DNA of 64,000 bases from CAZAPG01 sp964486935 (GTDB lineage: Bacteria; Chloroflexota; Anaerolineae; 4572-78; J111), in NCBI GenBank assembly GCA_964486935.1, contig CAZAPG010000017.1, positions 1 through 64,000 on the forward strand, read 5' to 3'. Positions 16,486 through 24,363 of this stretch are shown piece by piece (within the stretch, counting starts at the first letter, position 1; each line of letters starts with the position of its first letter). Below the pieces are notes generated by a model. It had not been told where the DNA came from. It did no database searches and saw only the letters and a program-made list of their open reading frames with translations. A program made the position numbers and the translations under genes.

Positions 16486-16731
16486 CTACAAACTGTTAAT
16501 AGCGATATTATTCTCGTGCAAAAAGACAAGCAGTTTGGGTGATGGCGGCAGACTGAGCATGGTGGTTTTGTCTTCGATCTTGTTTCTCAAAATGAAATGA
16601 TAAACCCCATCCCTCTCGCCGTGAATATTTCGCCAGGTAGACCCCAACAGCACCGGCTCTTCAATTTCCCAACCGGTTTGCAAGGCTTCAACTAATTGGG
16701 TAAAGCGTTCTTTGTTTTTGACGATTCCCAT
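16486..16731 (-). CDS. Small uncharacterised protein (81 aa) in the Pho island
   Basis: 81 aa, no family recognised. The sequence is mostly soluble, with WRNIHGERDGVYHFILRN in the middle, suggestive of a beta-rich fold. There is no signal peptide or membrane helix. Its 5' end overlaps the upstream coiled-coil gene by 44 bp in another frame, so the pair is co-translated. A strong terminator follows it. The upstream Pho-box-like array at 17120-17179 links it to phosphate stress. Confidence 0.6.
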   Translation of the reverse strand: MGIVKNKERFTQLVEALQTGWEIEEPVLLGSTWRNIHGERDGVYHFILRNKIEDKTTMLSLPPSPKLLVFLHENNIAINSL

Positions 16732-16945
16732 CGAATGCCCCCTCTATCAAATCAATGCGGTATGAAAGCTCTTCTCGATACTGCACCAGTTCCGTTAATT
16801 GCGATTGTACCCGCAGCATCTTTTGAGCCAGATGCGCCTGGTAATCGGGATAAGCCGCGCATAGTTGCTGTTGCTGCTGCAACACCTTCAATTGATGTTG
16901 AAGCCTGAAAATTTTTAACTCAAGGGTGCCTAATGTTTCTGCCAT
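16688..16945 (-). CDS. Small coiled-coil protein (85 aa) in the Pho island
   Basis: I prefer the ATG at 16945 (MAETLGTLELKIFRLQ); a longer frame to 16984 adds 13 basic residues. The product is almost entirely helical, with heptad-like LKIFRLQHQLKVLQQQQQL and a second helix LAQKMLRVQSQLTELVQYREEL. It is probably an oligomerising or adaptor protein. No family recognised. It lies between phoB and pstS behind a Pho-box-like array, so a role in phosphate-starvation physiology is inferred only from context. Confidence 0.55.
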   Translation of the reverse strand: MAETLGTLELKIFRLQHQLKVLQQQQQLCAAYPDYQAHLAQKMLRVQSQLTELVQYREELSYRIDLIEGAFDGNRQKQRTLYPIS

Positions 16946-17119
16946 ACAAATTTGCCTTGTGCGCAATCGCCGTTTTTGGAACACAGAGAGTTACGGAGAA
17001 ATCACAGAGGTGCGCGGAGATTTTTTAAATTTCCCTTTTTTCTCGGTGGCTGGCTGCGCTCTCTTTGCGTAACTCTATGCGCCTGAGCAGTTACTATATC
17101 TCTACTATAACCGGTTAGT

Positions 17120-17179
17120 TTTAAGCGCAGGTTATTTAGCGGTTAAGGTTCAATTAAGAGCGGGTTAAGGTTGATTAAC
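17120..17179 (-). promoter_or_regulatory. Pho-box-like array upstream of the small unknown genes
   Basis: Minus-strand TTAA motifs at spacings of 10, 11 and 11 bp, then a degenerate ATAA unit and a final TTAA, each a further 11 bp on. A TATAGT-type -10 candidate follows in the region 17090-17110. The array lies directly after the phoB stop and points to the coiled-coil gene. Confidence 0.6.
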
Positions 17180-17192
17180 ACAATAGAGGGGA

Positions 17193-17879
17193 TTAACCTT
17201 CAAAACGGTAGCCCACGCGGGGGATAGTGACAATGCGGCTGGGTTTTGAGGGGTTATCTTCTATTTTAGAGCGCAGCCAGCGGATATGAACATCAACGGT
17301 ACGGGAGCCATCGGCCCGTTCATAACCCCAAATTTTGCTCAACAGAATATCGCGCGAAAGCACCACCCCCTGATTTCGCATCAATTCGGCCAGCAAGTCA
17401 AATTCTTTATAGCTGAGATTGAGCTGATTATCACCCTTGTGCGCCTTGCGGGCCACCAAATCCAGAGCCAGGTCTCCGGCTTTGAGATGGCTAGGCATCT
17501 GCCGGGGGCGGCGGCGCATCACTGCCCGAATACGGGCCATCAGTTCGCCAAGGCCAAATGGTTTGGCTAGATAATCATCAGCCCCGGAGTCGAGACCCAC
17601 AATTTTGTCAATCTCGCTGCTTCGCGCCGAAATCAGAATAATCGGGGCTTCAATCTCCTTGCGCAAAATGCGGCAAACGGTTAAACCGTCAATCTCCGGC
17701 AGCATCACATCTAAAATAATTAGATCGACTGTTTTGCTTCGGGCCAACTCGAGGCCGGCAGCGCCATCGGCAGCCACGTCAATTGCAAAGCCTTCTTTGT
17801 TTAAATTGTAGGCCAGCGTTTCTCGCATTACTTCATCATCTTCAACAATCAGAACCTGTTTTTTTTCGAGTGTTTTCAT
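17193..17879 (-). CDS. phoB: PhoB-like OmpR-family response regulator (system 1)
   Basis: A 228-aa regulator. The receiver (about 8-122) has the DD acidic pair, LIILDVMLPEIDG acceptor and LAKPFG lysine. The winged-helix DNA-binding domain (about 135-226) has NLSYKEFDLLAELMRNQGVVLSRDILLSKIWGY (transactivation loop and recognition region) and ends VGYRFEG. OmpR-family proteins bind head-to-tail on 11-bp direct repeats, matching the arrays described here. It has no adjacent kinase. Its own promoter carries such an array, suggesting autoregulation. Confidence 0.9.
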   Translation of the reverse strand: MKTLEKKQVLIVEDDEVMRETLAYNLNKEGFAIDVAADGAAGLELARSKTVDLIILDVMLPEIDGLTVCRILRKEIEAPIILISARSSEIDKIVGLDSGADDYLAKPFGLGELMARIRAVMRRRPRQMPSHLKAGDLALDLVARKAHKGDNQLNLSYKEFDLLAELMRNQGVVLSRDILLSKIWGYERADGSRTVDVHIRWLRSKIEDNPSKPSRIVTIPRVGYRFEG

Positions 17880-17906
17880 TTTTGGGGCCGGCGGTTTAAA
17901 AACAAT

Positions 17907-17934
17907 AATCCAGCTTTAGGTGTCAAGCTGGATT
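17907..17934. repeat. 10-bp inverted repeat in the phoB leader
   Basis: AATCCAGCTT and AAGCTGGATT flank an 8-base loop between the Pho-box-like array and the phoB start. On the minus strand a T-rich run follows, so it could be a leader hairpin or an operator. Confidence 0.5.
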
Positions 17935-17997
17935 GTAAAAGTCTAAATTAAAGCCGAAGTTAAGGGCGCTTTAAGAACGTGTAAAAACCTTGTTAAA
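17934..17997 (-). promoter_or_regulatory. phoB: Pho-box-like array upstream of phoB
   Basis: Minus-strand TTAA or TTAC motifs at approximately 11-bp steps over 64 bp (six units, the second and last as TTTACA). It lies 55-120 bp before the phoB ATG and supports autoregulation. Confidence 0.65.
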
Positions 17998-18018
17998 TTT
18001 TTTTAATAATTTGCGCTT

Positions 18019-19788
18019 TTACGGAGAAATAACGCTGTCCGGCTCTGGCTCCACTGTTACTTCTTCGTAGCCTTCATCAAGGTCAGAAATTACTTTGTAG
18101 GAATTTTCAACATCGGCCACCACTTTGGCAATGCGTTTGGCAAAGTAGTACATCCGCTTGAGATATTCCACAATCTCCGATTCCAGCCGGAAGGCGTCAA
18201 AACGGTTGGGTTCATCGGCAATCAGGCGGCGGGCCAGGTGGTTTTCAACGTTGGCGCTAAGTTGATTGATCTCCAGTTTGGCGGCCATCACCTCTTCGGC
18301 GGCCTGTTTGTCGGCGTTGGCCAGCGATTCCAAGGCTCGTTCAACCGACCACAAAACTCTGGCGTGCAGCGCTCCCAGCAATTTTTGGGTGGCGTAGCTA
18401 AATTGAACTTCCTGCCGCAGCCGCGCCTGGCCGGCTTCAACCAGGTTAGTTTCTATCATGTCGCCAATATTTTCGATGTGGTTGGCAATGGCCATATAAT
18501 CCTGCGCGGTCCGCGCCTGGGCTTGCAACAAATTTTTGCGGAACAGTTGGCTGAGATAAGTGACAATACTGCCATAAAGCCGGTCTACGTCGTCGTCCAT
18601 ACCGGCCAATAGTTCCAGCTCTTCTTCGGTTCCGCGCAGCACCGCGGGCAGCGATTCTTTGACCATCCGCAGGGCCTGGGTTCCCAGCCAGCCAAGTTCC
18701 AGGCGCACCCGGTCCAGGGCCAGTTCCGGGGTTTCCAGCAGAATATCATCCAGATATTTGGGTTCAACCGGCTCCAGCCCGGTCGAGGGCGTTACAGGAA
18801 TGAGCCACTGCACCAATTTAGCCAGGGGCGCAACAAACCAAATGAGCATCAGCGTATTAACGAGATTAAAAATGGTATGGGCGTTGGCAATTTGGCGCGG
18901 CGTTTCGGCGGCCAGTTTGGCCATGCCGGTGATGTCGCCGGCGGCGGCGGGGGTAATCCAGCGCACCAGCGCTGCCAACTGATCAATAAGCCCCAGCCAA
19001 AAAATAACGCCGACCACGTTAAACATAACGTGAATCGTTGCCGCCTGCATTGCCTGCCGGGGTTTGCCGATAGCGGCCAGAATGGCCGTAACGCAGGTGC
19101 CAATATTGGCGCCAAAGGCCAGCCCAATCCCGGCCTCCAGGGTAATCAGGCCCTGGCCGGCCAGCACAATAATTACTCCGGTGGTGGCCGCCGAGCTTTG
19201 GATGAGACCGGTAAAGAACGCGCCCGCCAGCACAGCCAGCAAAGGGTTATCCATTTGATGCATCAGGTTAACAAAAGGCTGGTAGGCGCGCAGAGGGGTT
19301 GTGGCCTGACTCATCAGCTCCATGCCAAAAAAAATCAGGCCGATGCCCATCACAATGGTGCCATAATGTTTATACCGGTTTCTTTTGGTCAAAAAAGGCA
19401 GGGCAAAGCCAAGGGCTATCAAAACCAGGGCATAGCGGGTTATTTTGAAGGCAATAATTTGAGCGGTAATGGTTGAGCCGATATTGGCCCCCATGATAAC
19501 CCCAATCGACTGCTGCAACGTCATTAACCCGGCGGTAATAAACCCAATAACCAGTACCGTTGTTACCGAGGACGATTGAACAACCATCGTGACAAATGCG
19601 CCCGCCACAGCCCCCATAAAGCGGTTGGTGGTGAGCGCAGCCAGTAATCTTTTCATTTTGCCGCCGGCCACAACCCGCAGCGCGCCGGCCATTTTATCCA
19701 TTCCATACAGAAACAGGGCCAACCCGCCTACCAAGCCAATAATGATGGCCCCCATTTCCAGCGAGTCGACATATTCTATTGAGTCCAT
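18019..19788 (-). CDS. Na+/phosphate cotransporter with C-terminal PhoU-like domain
   Basis: A 589-aa protein of the bacterial type II Na/Pi cotransporter family. The N-terminal part (about 10-325) holds two inverted transport repeats with the signature QSS motifs VQSSSVTTVLV and IQSSAATTGVI. The C-terminal 220 residues form a helical PhoU-like domain (HIENIGDMIETNLVEAG, YLKRMYYFAKRIAKV). It moves phosphate coupled to sodium, and in some bacteria it acts as an exporter. Placed between phoB and the second pst operon, it adds a third phosphate transporter to the island. Two TTAA half-sites lie upstream. Confidence 0.9.
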   Translation of the reverse strand: MDSIEYVDSLEMGAIIIGLVGGLALFLYGMDKMAGALRVVAGGKMKRLLAALTTNRFMGAVAGAFVTMVVQSSSVTTVLVIGFITAGLMTLQQSIGVIMGANIGSTITAQIIAFKITRYALVLIALGFALPFLTKRNRYKHYGTIVMGIGLIFFGMELMSQATTPLRAYQPFVNLMHQMDNPLLAVLAGAFFTGLIQSSAATTGVIIVLAGQGLITLEAGIGLAFGANIGTCVTAILAAIGKPRQAMQAATIHVMFNVVGVIFWLGLIDQLAALVRWITPAAAGDITGMAKLAAETPRQIANAHTIFNLVNTLMLIWFVAPLAKLVQWLIPVTPSTGLEPVEPKYLDDILLETPELALDRVRLELGWLGTQALRMVKESLPAVLRGTEEELELLAGMDDDVDRLYGSIVTYLSQLFRKNLLQAQARTAQDYMAIANHIENIGDMIETNLVEAGQARLRQEVQFSYATQKLLGALHARVLWSVERALESLANADKQAAEEVMAAKLEINQLSANVENHLARRLIADEPNRFDAFRLESEIVEYLKRMYYFAKRIAKVVADVENSYKVISDLDEGYEEVTVEPEPDSVISP

Positions 19789-19853
19789 AATTGGCCTTTC
19801 GCTACCAGAATTTTGAGGGCTTCCCTGAAAGTAAGCCTGGTTACGCCAGGGTG

Positions 19854-19886
19854 ATTATACGCCCTGCAACTCTGTTAAGGAAATTT
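19854..19886 (-). promoter_or_regulatory. Promoter with two Pho-like half-sites before the Na/Pi transporter
   Basis: On the minus strand a perfect TATAAT -10 (19854-19859) is preceded by two TTAA motifs 10 bp apart (about 19872-19885). No good -35 is present, consistent with activator dependence. The number of repeats is small, so Pho control is less certain than for the neighbouring arrays. Confidence 0.5.
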
Positions 19887-19943
19887 AACTTTTTGGGTCT
19901 CCGGGCCTGATATTGCCGGTTGCTAACAGCTAGCTTTGGCTTT

Positions 19944-20004
19944 GTTAAATAAATTTAACAATTATTTAACAACCACTTAAACCACCATTAACATCTTTTT
20001 TACA
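19944..20004 (+). promoter_or_regulatory. pstS: Pho-box-like array upstream of the second pst operon
   Basis: Plus-strand TTAA motifs at 19945, 19955, 19966, 19977 and 19988, followed by TTTACA at 19999-20004. Spacing is 10-11 bp throughout. A TATCTT -10 candidate lies near 20013 and the pstS ATG at 20052. This is the clearest of the arrays. Confidence 0.72.
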
Positions 20005-20051
20005 TCCAGGCATTATCTTGGCATAGACGTAAAATTTGGAGATAGCTACAA

Positions 20052-20963
20052 ATGATAAACAAAGCTATGACAGAGCGACACGCCGGCGCAATCATCTGTT
20101 TGTTACTGGCGCTGGCGGTGAGCCTCAGCGCGTGCGGACCCCGTCCGGCCTCGGCGGCGCAAGAGGCTGCCGGCGCGCAGCGAGCCATCCAGAACAAAGG
20201 CTCCGACACGCTGGTTAACCTGGCCCTGGCCTGGGCCGAACGATACCGGCAAATCAATCCCGATGTCTCGATTGCCGTGACCGGCGGAGGCTCTGGCACG
20301 GGCATTGCCGCCCTCATCAACGGCACAGTTGATATTGCCAACGCCTCGCGGGCTATGAAAGAGGATGAGATTGCCGCCGCTGAGGAAAACGGTATCATTC
20401 CGGTAGAATTTGTGGTGGCTATCGACGCGCTGGCGGTGATTGTTCACCCCGACAATCCGGTTGAGCAACTCACCATCGGCCAATTGGCCGATATTTACAC
20501 CGGGCGCATTACCAACTGGCACGAGGTGGGCGGCAATGACGCCCCGATTGTGCTCCTCTCCCGCGAGACCAACTCTGGCACGCACGTTTACTTTTTAGAA
20601 GAGGTGGTGCGCAAGGGTCAAACAGATAACAAAGATATTTTTGCCCCGCAAACCCTGTTGATGCCCTCATCCGTGGGCATTACCAGCGAGTTGCGCCGCA
20701 ACCCCAACGCCATTGGCTACGATGGGCTGGGCTATGTGACCGAGCACGAAAAGGTCATTGCCGTAGCCAAAGATGCCAATTCGTCGTATGTGCGTCCTAC
20801 CGTCGAAACCGGGGCCGACGGCAGTTACCCCATTGCTCGCAACCTGTATGTGTATACTGCCGGCCAGCCCACCGATGTGATTGCCGATTACCTCAACTGG
20901 ATTAGGGGCCAGGAAGGCCAGGCCATTGTGGCCGAACTGGGCTTTGTGCCCTTGCCAGAGTAG
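20052..20963 (+). CDS. pstS: Phosphate-binding lipoprotein PstS (system 2)
   Basis: A 303-aa lipoprotein with lipobox LSAC (about residue 28) and one phosphate-binding domain. Ligand loops are NKGSDTLVNLA, IANASRAMKEDE and RETNSGTHVYF. A GGAGA site precedes the ATG. It is only distantly similar to the tandem PstS of system 1, so the two importers have separate ancestry rather than arising by local duplication. It is the first gene of a compact rightward operon pstS-pstC-pstA-pstB-pstB-phoU. Confidence 0.93.
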   Translation: MINKAMTERHAGAIICLLLALAVSLSACGPRPASAAQEAAGAQRAIQNKGSDTLVNLALAWAERYRQINPDVSIAVTGGGSGTGIAALINGTVDIANASRAMKEDEIAAAEENGIIPVEFVVAIDALAVIVHPDNPVEQLTIGQLADIYTGRITNWHEVGGNDAPIVLLSRETNSGTHVYFLEEVVRKGQTDNKDIFAPQTLLMPSSVGITSELRRNPNAIGYDGLGYVTEHEKVIAVAKDANSSYVRPTVETGADGSYPIARNLYVYTAGQPTDVIADYLNWIRGQEGQAIVAELGFVPLPE

Positions 20964-20986
20964 TCGCCATAGGGAGTAGAGATAAA

Positions 20987-21943
20987 ATGAGTCTACTGCA
21001 ACGCGGATTTGAAACGATTAACCGTACCGGTTTGACCCCCTCAACTACCGGTCGCTGGGTTCGCTGGACAGAATTCATCATCGAGGGGCTAATTCGCCTG
21101 ACCGGGGTGTCGGCCATTGTTATTGTCGTGCTCATCTTCTTTTTTCTGCTGCGCGAAGGAATTCCGACCTTTTTAGACATTCCCCTGCGGCAGCTATTTG
21201 GCTCGCGCTGGTATCCCATTGAAAATATTTTTGGCTTATGGCCGCTGATAGTCGGCTCATTGATGGTGACAACCGGGGCAGTGCTGATTGCCGTGCCGCT
21301 GGGGTTGACCACCGCCATCTACCTTGGCGAAATTGCTCCGGCCTGGCAGCGCGAAATACTCAAACCTATCATCGAGGTGCTGGCCGGTATCCCCTCGATT
21401 GTGCTGGGCTTTTTGGGCTGGGTGGCGCTGGCTCCGCTCATTCAGCAGTTGGGCGCGCCCACCGGGTTGACCGCCTTTACCGGCTCGCTGATACTGGCCT
21501 ACATGGCCTTGCCAACCATCATCAGCATTTCTGAAGACGCCCTGTACGCCGTGCCCAAAGAGTACCGCGACGGCGCCCTGGCGATTGGGGCCACGCAGTG
21601 GCAAACCATCTGGCGGGTGGTGCTGCCGGCGGCTCGCTCTGGCATTGTGATTGCGGTTATGCTGGGCATTGGCCGGGCCATTGGCGAAACAATGGCCGTG
21701 ATGATGGTTACAGGCAACGCAGCCAACATCCCCGCCCTGGAGCCGGGCATACTCTTTCAGCCGGTGCGTACTATGACGGCCACCATCGCCGCCGAAATGG
21801 GCGAAGTGGCCCAGGGCAGCCTGCATTACAGCGTGTTGTTTGGCATTGGCATTGTGCTGTTTGTTATCACTTTTGCCATCAACTTGCTGGCCAGCAAGTT
21901 GGTGGGGGCACAAACCGCCCACCGCAAAAGAGGTCGATTATGA
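20987..21943 (+). CDS. pstC: Phosphate ABC transporter permease PstC (system 2)
   Basis: A 318-aa membrane protein with about six helices, EVLAGIPSIVLGFLGWVAL, the coupling loop EDALYAVPKEYRDGALAIGAT and IGRAIGETMAVMMVTGN. The N-terminal 35 residues are cytoplasmic. The gene begins 23 bp after pstS and its stop overlaps the pstA ATG (ATGA at 21940-21943). It forms the translocation path with PstA. Confidence 0.95.
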   Translation: MSLLQRGFETINRTGLTPSTTGRWVRWTEFIIEGLIRLTGVSAIVIVVLIFFFLLREGIPTFLDIPLRQLFGSRWYPIENIFGLWPLIVGSLMVTTGAVLIAVPLGLTTAIYLGEIAPAWQREILKPIIEVLAGIPSIVLGFLGWVALAPLIQQLGAPTGLTAFTGSLILAYMALPTIISISEDALYAVPKEYRDGALAIGATQWQTIWRVVLPAARSGIVIAVMLGIGRAIGETMAVMMVTGNAANIPALEPGILFQPVRTMTATIAAEMGEVAQGSLHYSVLFGIGIVLFVITFAINLLASKLVGAQTAHRKRGRL

Positions 21944-22785
21944 AGCGTCAGCAAACCCAAAAAGTGGCCGTGGCGGTGATTACCGGCGTGGCCGCGCTGG
22001 TCATCATCCCCATTTTGCTGGTTATCTTTTTTATCATTATCAACGGCATCGGCGCTATCAACTGGGAGTTTTTAACCGCGCCGCCCCGCAACGGCATGCG
22101 CCAGGGCGGCATAATGCCGGCCCTGCTGGGTACCATTTTTTTAACCTTTGGCACGGCCATCGTTTCCATTCCGCTGTCGATTGGCGCGGCCATTTACCTG
22201 GCCGAGTATGCCGGCGATAACCGCCTGACCCGCTGGGTGCGGCTGGCCATTGTCAACCTGGCCGGCATTCCCTCGATTGTGTACGGGCTGTTTGGGCTGG
22301 GCGCGTTTGTGCTGTTTCTCAATTTTGGCACCTCCATTCTGGCCGGCTCGCTAACGCTGGGCATTATGACCATGCCGGTGGTAATTAGCGCCTCGGAAGA
22401 GGCTATTCTGGCCGTGCCGCAGGCCTTCAGGGTAGTCAGCCTGAGTTTGGGCGCGACCCGCTGGCAGACCATCCGCCATCAGGTGTTACCCCACGCCCTG
22501 CCCGGCATTCTTACCGGCATTATTTTGGGCCTGAGTCGCGCCGCCGGCGAAACCGCGCCGATTCTGTTTACCGTGGCCGCCTTTTACCTGCCGGAACTGC
22601 CCAAATCTATGTTCGACCAGAGTATGGCCTTGCCTTACCACCTGTTTGTTATTTCTACCCAGGTGCCGGGGATGCCGCTGCCAGTGCAGTATGGCACGGC
22701 GCTGGTGCTGCTGATGGTCGTGCTATCGCTCACGCTGGCGGCAACCGTGGTACGCAGCGCCATGCGGCGACGGCGGGAGTGGTAG
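21940..22785 (+). CDS. pstA: Phosphate ABC transporter permease PstA (system 2)
   Basis: Starts at the ATG overlapping the pstC stop; in-frame sequence further upstream is only a shadow of pstC. 281 aa, ordinary length, with six helices, NLAGIPSIVYGLFGLG, the coupling loop EEAILAVPQAFRVVSLSLGATRWQT and LSRAAGETAPILFTVAAF. It lacks the long periplasmic loop and the inserted receptor domain of the system 1 PstA, and so gives a direct internal comparison. Its end abuts the next gene. Confidence 0.95.
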   Translation: MKRQQTQKVAVAVITGVAALVIIPILLVIFFIIINGIGAINWEFLTAPPRNGMRQGGIMPALLGTIFLTFGTAIVSIPLSIGAAIYLAEYAGDNRLTRWVRLAIVNLAGIPSIVYGLFGLGAFVLFLNFGTSILAGSLTLGIMTMPVVISASEEAILAVPQAFRVVSLSLGATRWQTIRHQVLPHALPGILTGIILGLSRAAGETAPILFTVAAFYLPELPKSMFDQSMALPYHLFVISTQVPGMPLPVQYGTALVLLMVVLSLTLAATVVRSAMRRRREW

Positions 22786-22790
22786 TCAAC

Positions 22791-23549
22791 ATGCAACCCA
22801 AAATTTCTGTGCGCCAACTCTATTTTACCTACGGCGATGGCACCGAGGCCCTGAAAAATATCTCGCTGGATATTTACCCCAACGAAATTTTTGTGCTGTT
22901 TGGACCGGCCCGCAGCGGCAAATCTACCCTGCTGCGGCTGCTCAACCGCCTCTCGGATTTGATTGAGCATACCCAATACCAGGGCACAATTCTGTTTAAC
23001 GGCCAGGATATTTTTGACCGCGCGGTAGATGTCAGCCAATTGCGGCGACGTATTAGCATGGTGTTTGCCACGCCCACCCCGCTGCCGGGCAGCATCCGCG
23101 ATAATTTGATTTACGGCCTGAAAATGGCCGGTATCAAAAATATTGCCGTTCAAGAGGAGCGCATCATCCGCTCGTTGCAACAGGCCGCGCTGTGGGACGA
23201 GGTCAAAGACCGGCTCGATAGCTCGGCCTTTGCCCTGTCGGGCGGGCAAAAGCAGCGGCTCTGTTTGGCCCGCAGCCTGGCCCTGGAGCCGGAAGTGATT
23301 GTGCTGGACAACCCCACCTCCGGCCTCGACCCGATTTCGACGAATGTTGTCGAAGAGTCGCTATACGAGCTTAAGCAACAGTACACCATCATTATGGTGC
23401 CGCACAGCGTGCAGCAGGCCGCCCGCGTGGCCGACCGGGCCGCCTTTCTGCTGGATGGCGAGTTGATAGAGGTCAGCCCGGCGGGCCGGCTGTTTACCCA
23501 ACCGCAAGACCAGCGCACCGAAGATTACATTACCGGACGGTTTGGCTGA
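22791..23549 (+). CDS. PstB-like ATPase with degenerate catalytic site (system 2, subunit a)
   Basis: I take the ATG at 22791, with GGGAG upstream; a GTG at 22779 would overlap pstA. 252 aa. Walker A is intact (GPARSGKST) and the signature is intact (LSGGQKQR). However, the Q-loop glutamine is alanine (MVFATPTP), and the Walker B catalytic glutamate is asparagine (VIVLDNPTSGLDP). The switch histidine is present (VPHSVQQA). The C-terminus DYITGRFG is PstB-like. The following gene encodes a PstB with the opposite defects. Together they should form a heterodimer with one competent ATP site. The intact reading frame and conserved remaining motifs argue against a decaying pseudogene. Confidence 0.88.
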   Translation: MQPKISVRQLYFTYGDGTEALKNISLDIYPNEIFVLFGPARSGKSTLLRLLNRLSDLIEHTQYQGTILFNGQDIFDRAVDVSQLRRRISMVFATPTPLPGSIRDNLIYGLKMAGIKNIAVQEERIIRSLQQAALWDEVKDRLDSSAFALSGGQKQRLCLARSLALEPEVIVLDNPTSGLDPISTNVVEESLYELKQQYTIIMVPHSVQQAARVADRAAFLLDGELIEVSPAGRLFTQPQDQRTEDYITGRFG

Positions 23550-24298
23550 TGAAGAACAAAATCGACGTTCGCAACTTTAGTTTTTATTACGGCGATTTTC
23601 AGGCGTTGATAGAGCTGAACATTCCCGTAAAAGAAAACCAGATTACCGCCCTGATTGGGCCGTCGGGCTGCGGCAAGTCAACCTTTTTGCGCTCGCTAAA
23701 CCGCATGAACGATACCATAAAAAATACGCGCGCCCAGGGCCAGGTGTTGCTGGATAATAAAAACATTTACGACCTTGACGTTGACGTGGTAGAATTACGT
23801 CAACGGATTGGGATGGTTTTTCAGCGGCCCAACCCTTTTCCGCAGAGCATTTTTGATAACGTGGCTTTTGGCCCCCGCGTGCTGGGGCTGGATAGCAACC
23901 TGAAGCAGATTGTGCAAGACAGCCTGGAACGGGCCGCGCTGTGGGACGAAGTGAAGCACCGGCTGAAAGATTCGGCGCTGGATTTGAACCCCGGCCAGCA
24001 GCAACGGCTGTGCATTGCCCGCACCATTGCCGTTAAGCCCGAAGTAATTTTAATGGACGAGCCGTGCTCGGCGCTAGACCCGGTAGCCACGCTGCGTGTG
24101 GAAGAGTTGATGCGCCAACTGGCTGAAAGCTATACTATTGTCATTGTTACCCACAATATGCAACAGGCCGCCCGCGCCTCGCACTGGACCGGTTTTTTCT
24201 GGCTGGGGCGGCTGGTTGAATTTAACCAAACCGATGTGCTCTTCAAAACGCCCAAAGAAGAGTTGACCGAAGCCTATATTACCGGGCGGCGGGGGTAG
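23549..24298 (+). CDS. pstB: PstB ATPase with altered signature motif (system 2, subunit b)
   Basis: 249 aa. Walker A GPSGCGKST, Q-loop VFQRPNPFPQSI, Walker B VILMDEPCSALDP with catalytic E171, and switch histidine VTHNMQQA are all consensus. The signature motif reads LNPGQQQR instead of LSGGQQQR (residues 146-150). The start overlaps the preceding stop (TGATG). Its own catalytic residues would be completed by the intact LSGGQ of subunit a. Its altered signature would face subunit a's defective Walker B. This is the arrangement of asymmetric heterodimeric ABC proteins. Confidence 0.9.
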   Translation: MKNKIDVRNFSFYYGDFQALIELNIPVKENQITALIGPSGCGKSTFLRSLNRMNDTIKNTRAQGQVLLDNKNIYDLDVDVVELRQRIGMVFQRPNPFPQSIFDNVAFGPRVLGLDSNLKQIVQDSLERAALWDEVKHRLKDSALDLNPGQQQRLCIARTIAVKPEVILMDEPCSALDPVATLRVEELMRQLAESYTIVIVTHNMQQAARASHWTGFFWLGRLVEFNQTDVLFKTPKEELTEAYITGRRG

Positions 24299-24299
24299 A

Positions 24300-24335
24300 T
24301 TTAGGAGTCCAAAAGTGTACTTTTGGACTCCTAAA
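24300..24335. repeat. 17-bp perfect inverted repeat between pstB and phoU
   Basis: TTTAGGAGTCCAAAAGT (24300-24316) and its exact complement (24319-24335) are separated by two bases, immediately after the pstB stop. The hairpin has no following T-tract, so it is likelier an mRNA stabiliser, processing site or partial attenuator than a full terminator. Confidence 0.75.
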
Positions 24336-24363
24336 CCACTATTCAACAAGAGGAGGCTTGTTT

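Noticed and set aside
21598..21939. Long N-terminal extension of the second PstA in the same frame
   Set aside because: It lies entirely within pstC in another frame, has no membrane-protein character, and the ATG at 21940 overlaps the pstC stop as expected for coupled genes.
22791..23549. Degenerate PstB as a decaying pseudogene
   Set aside because: The frame is intact, other motifs are conserved, spacing to neighbours is tight, and its defects are matched by opposite defects in the next gene.
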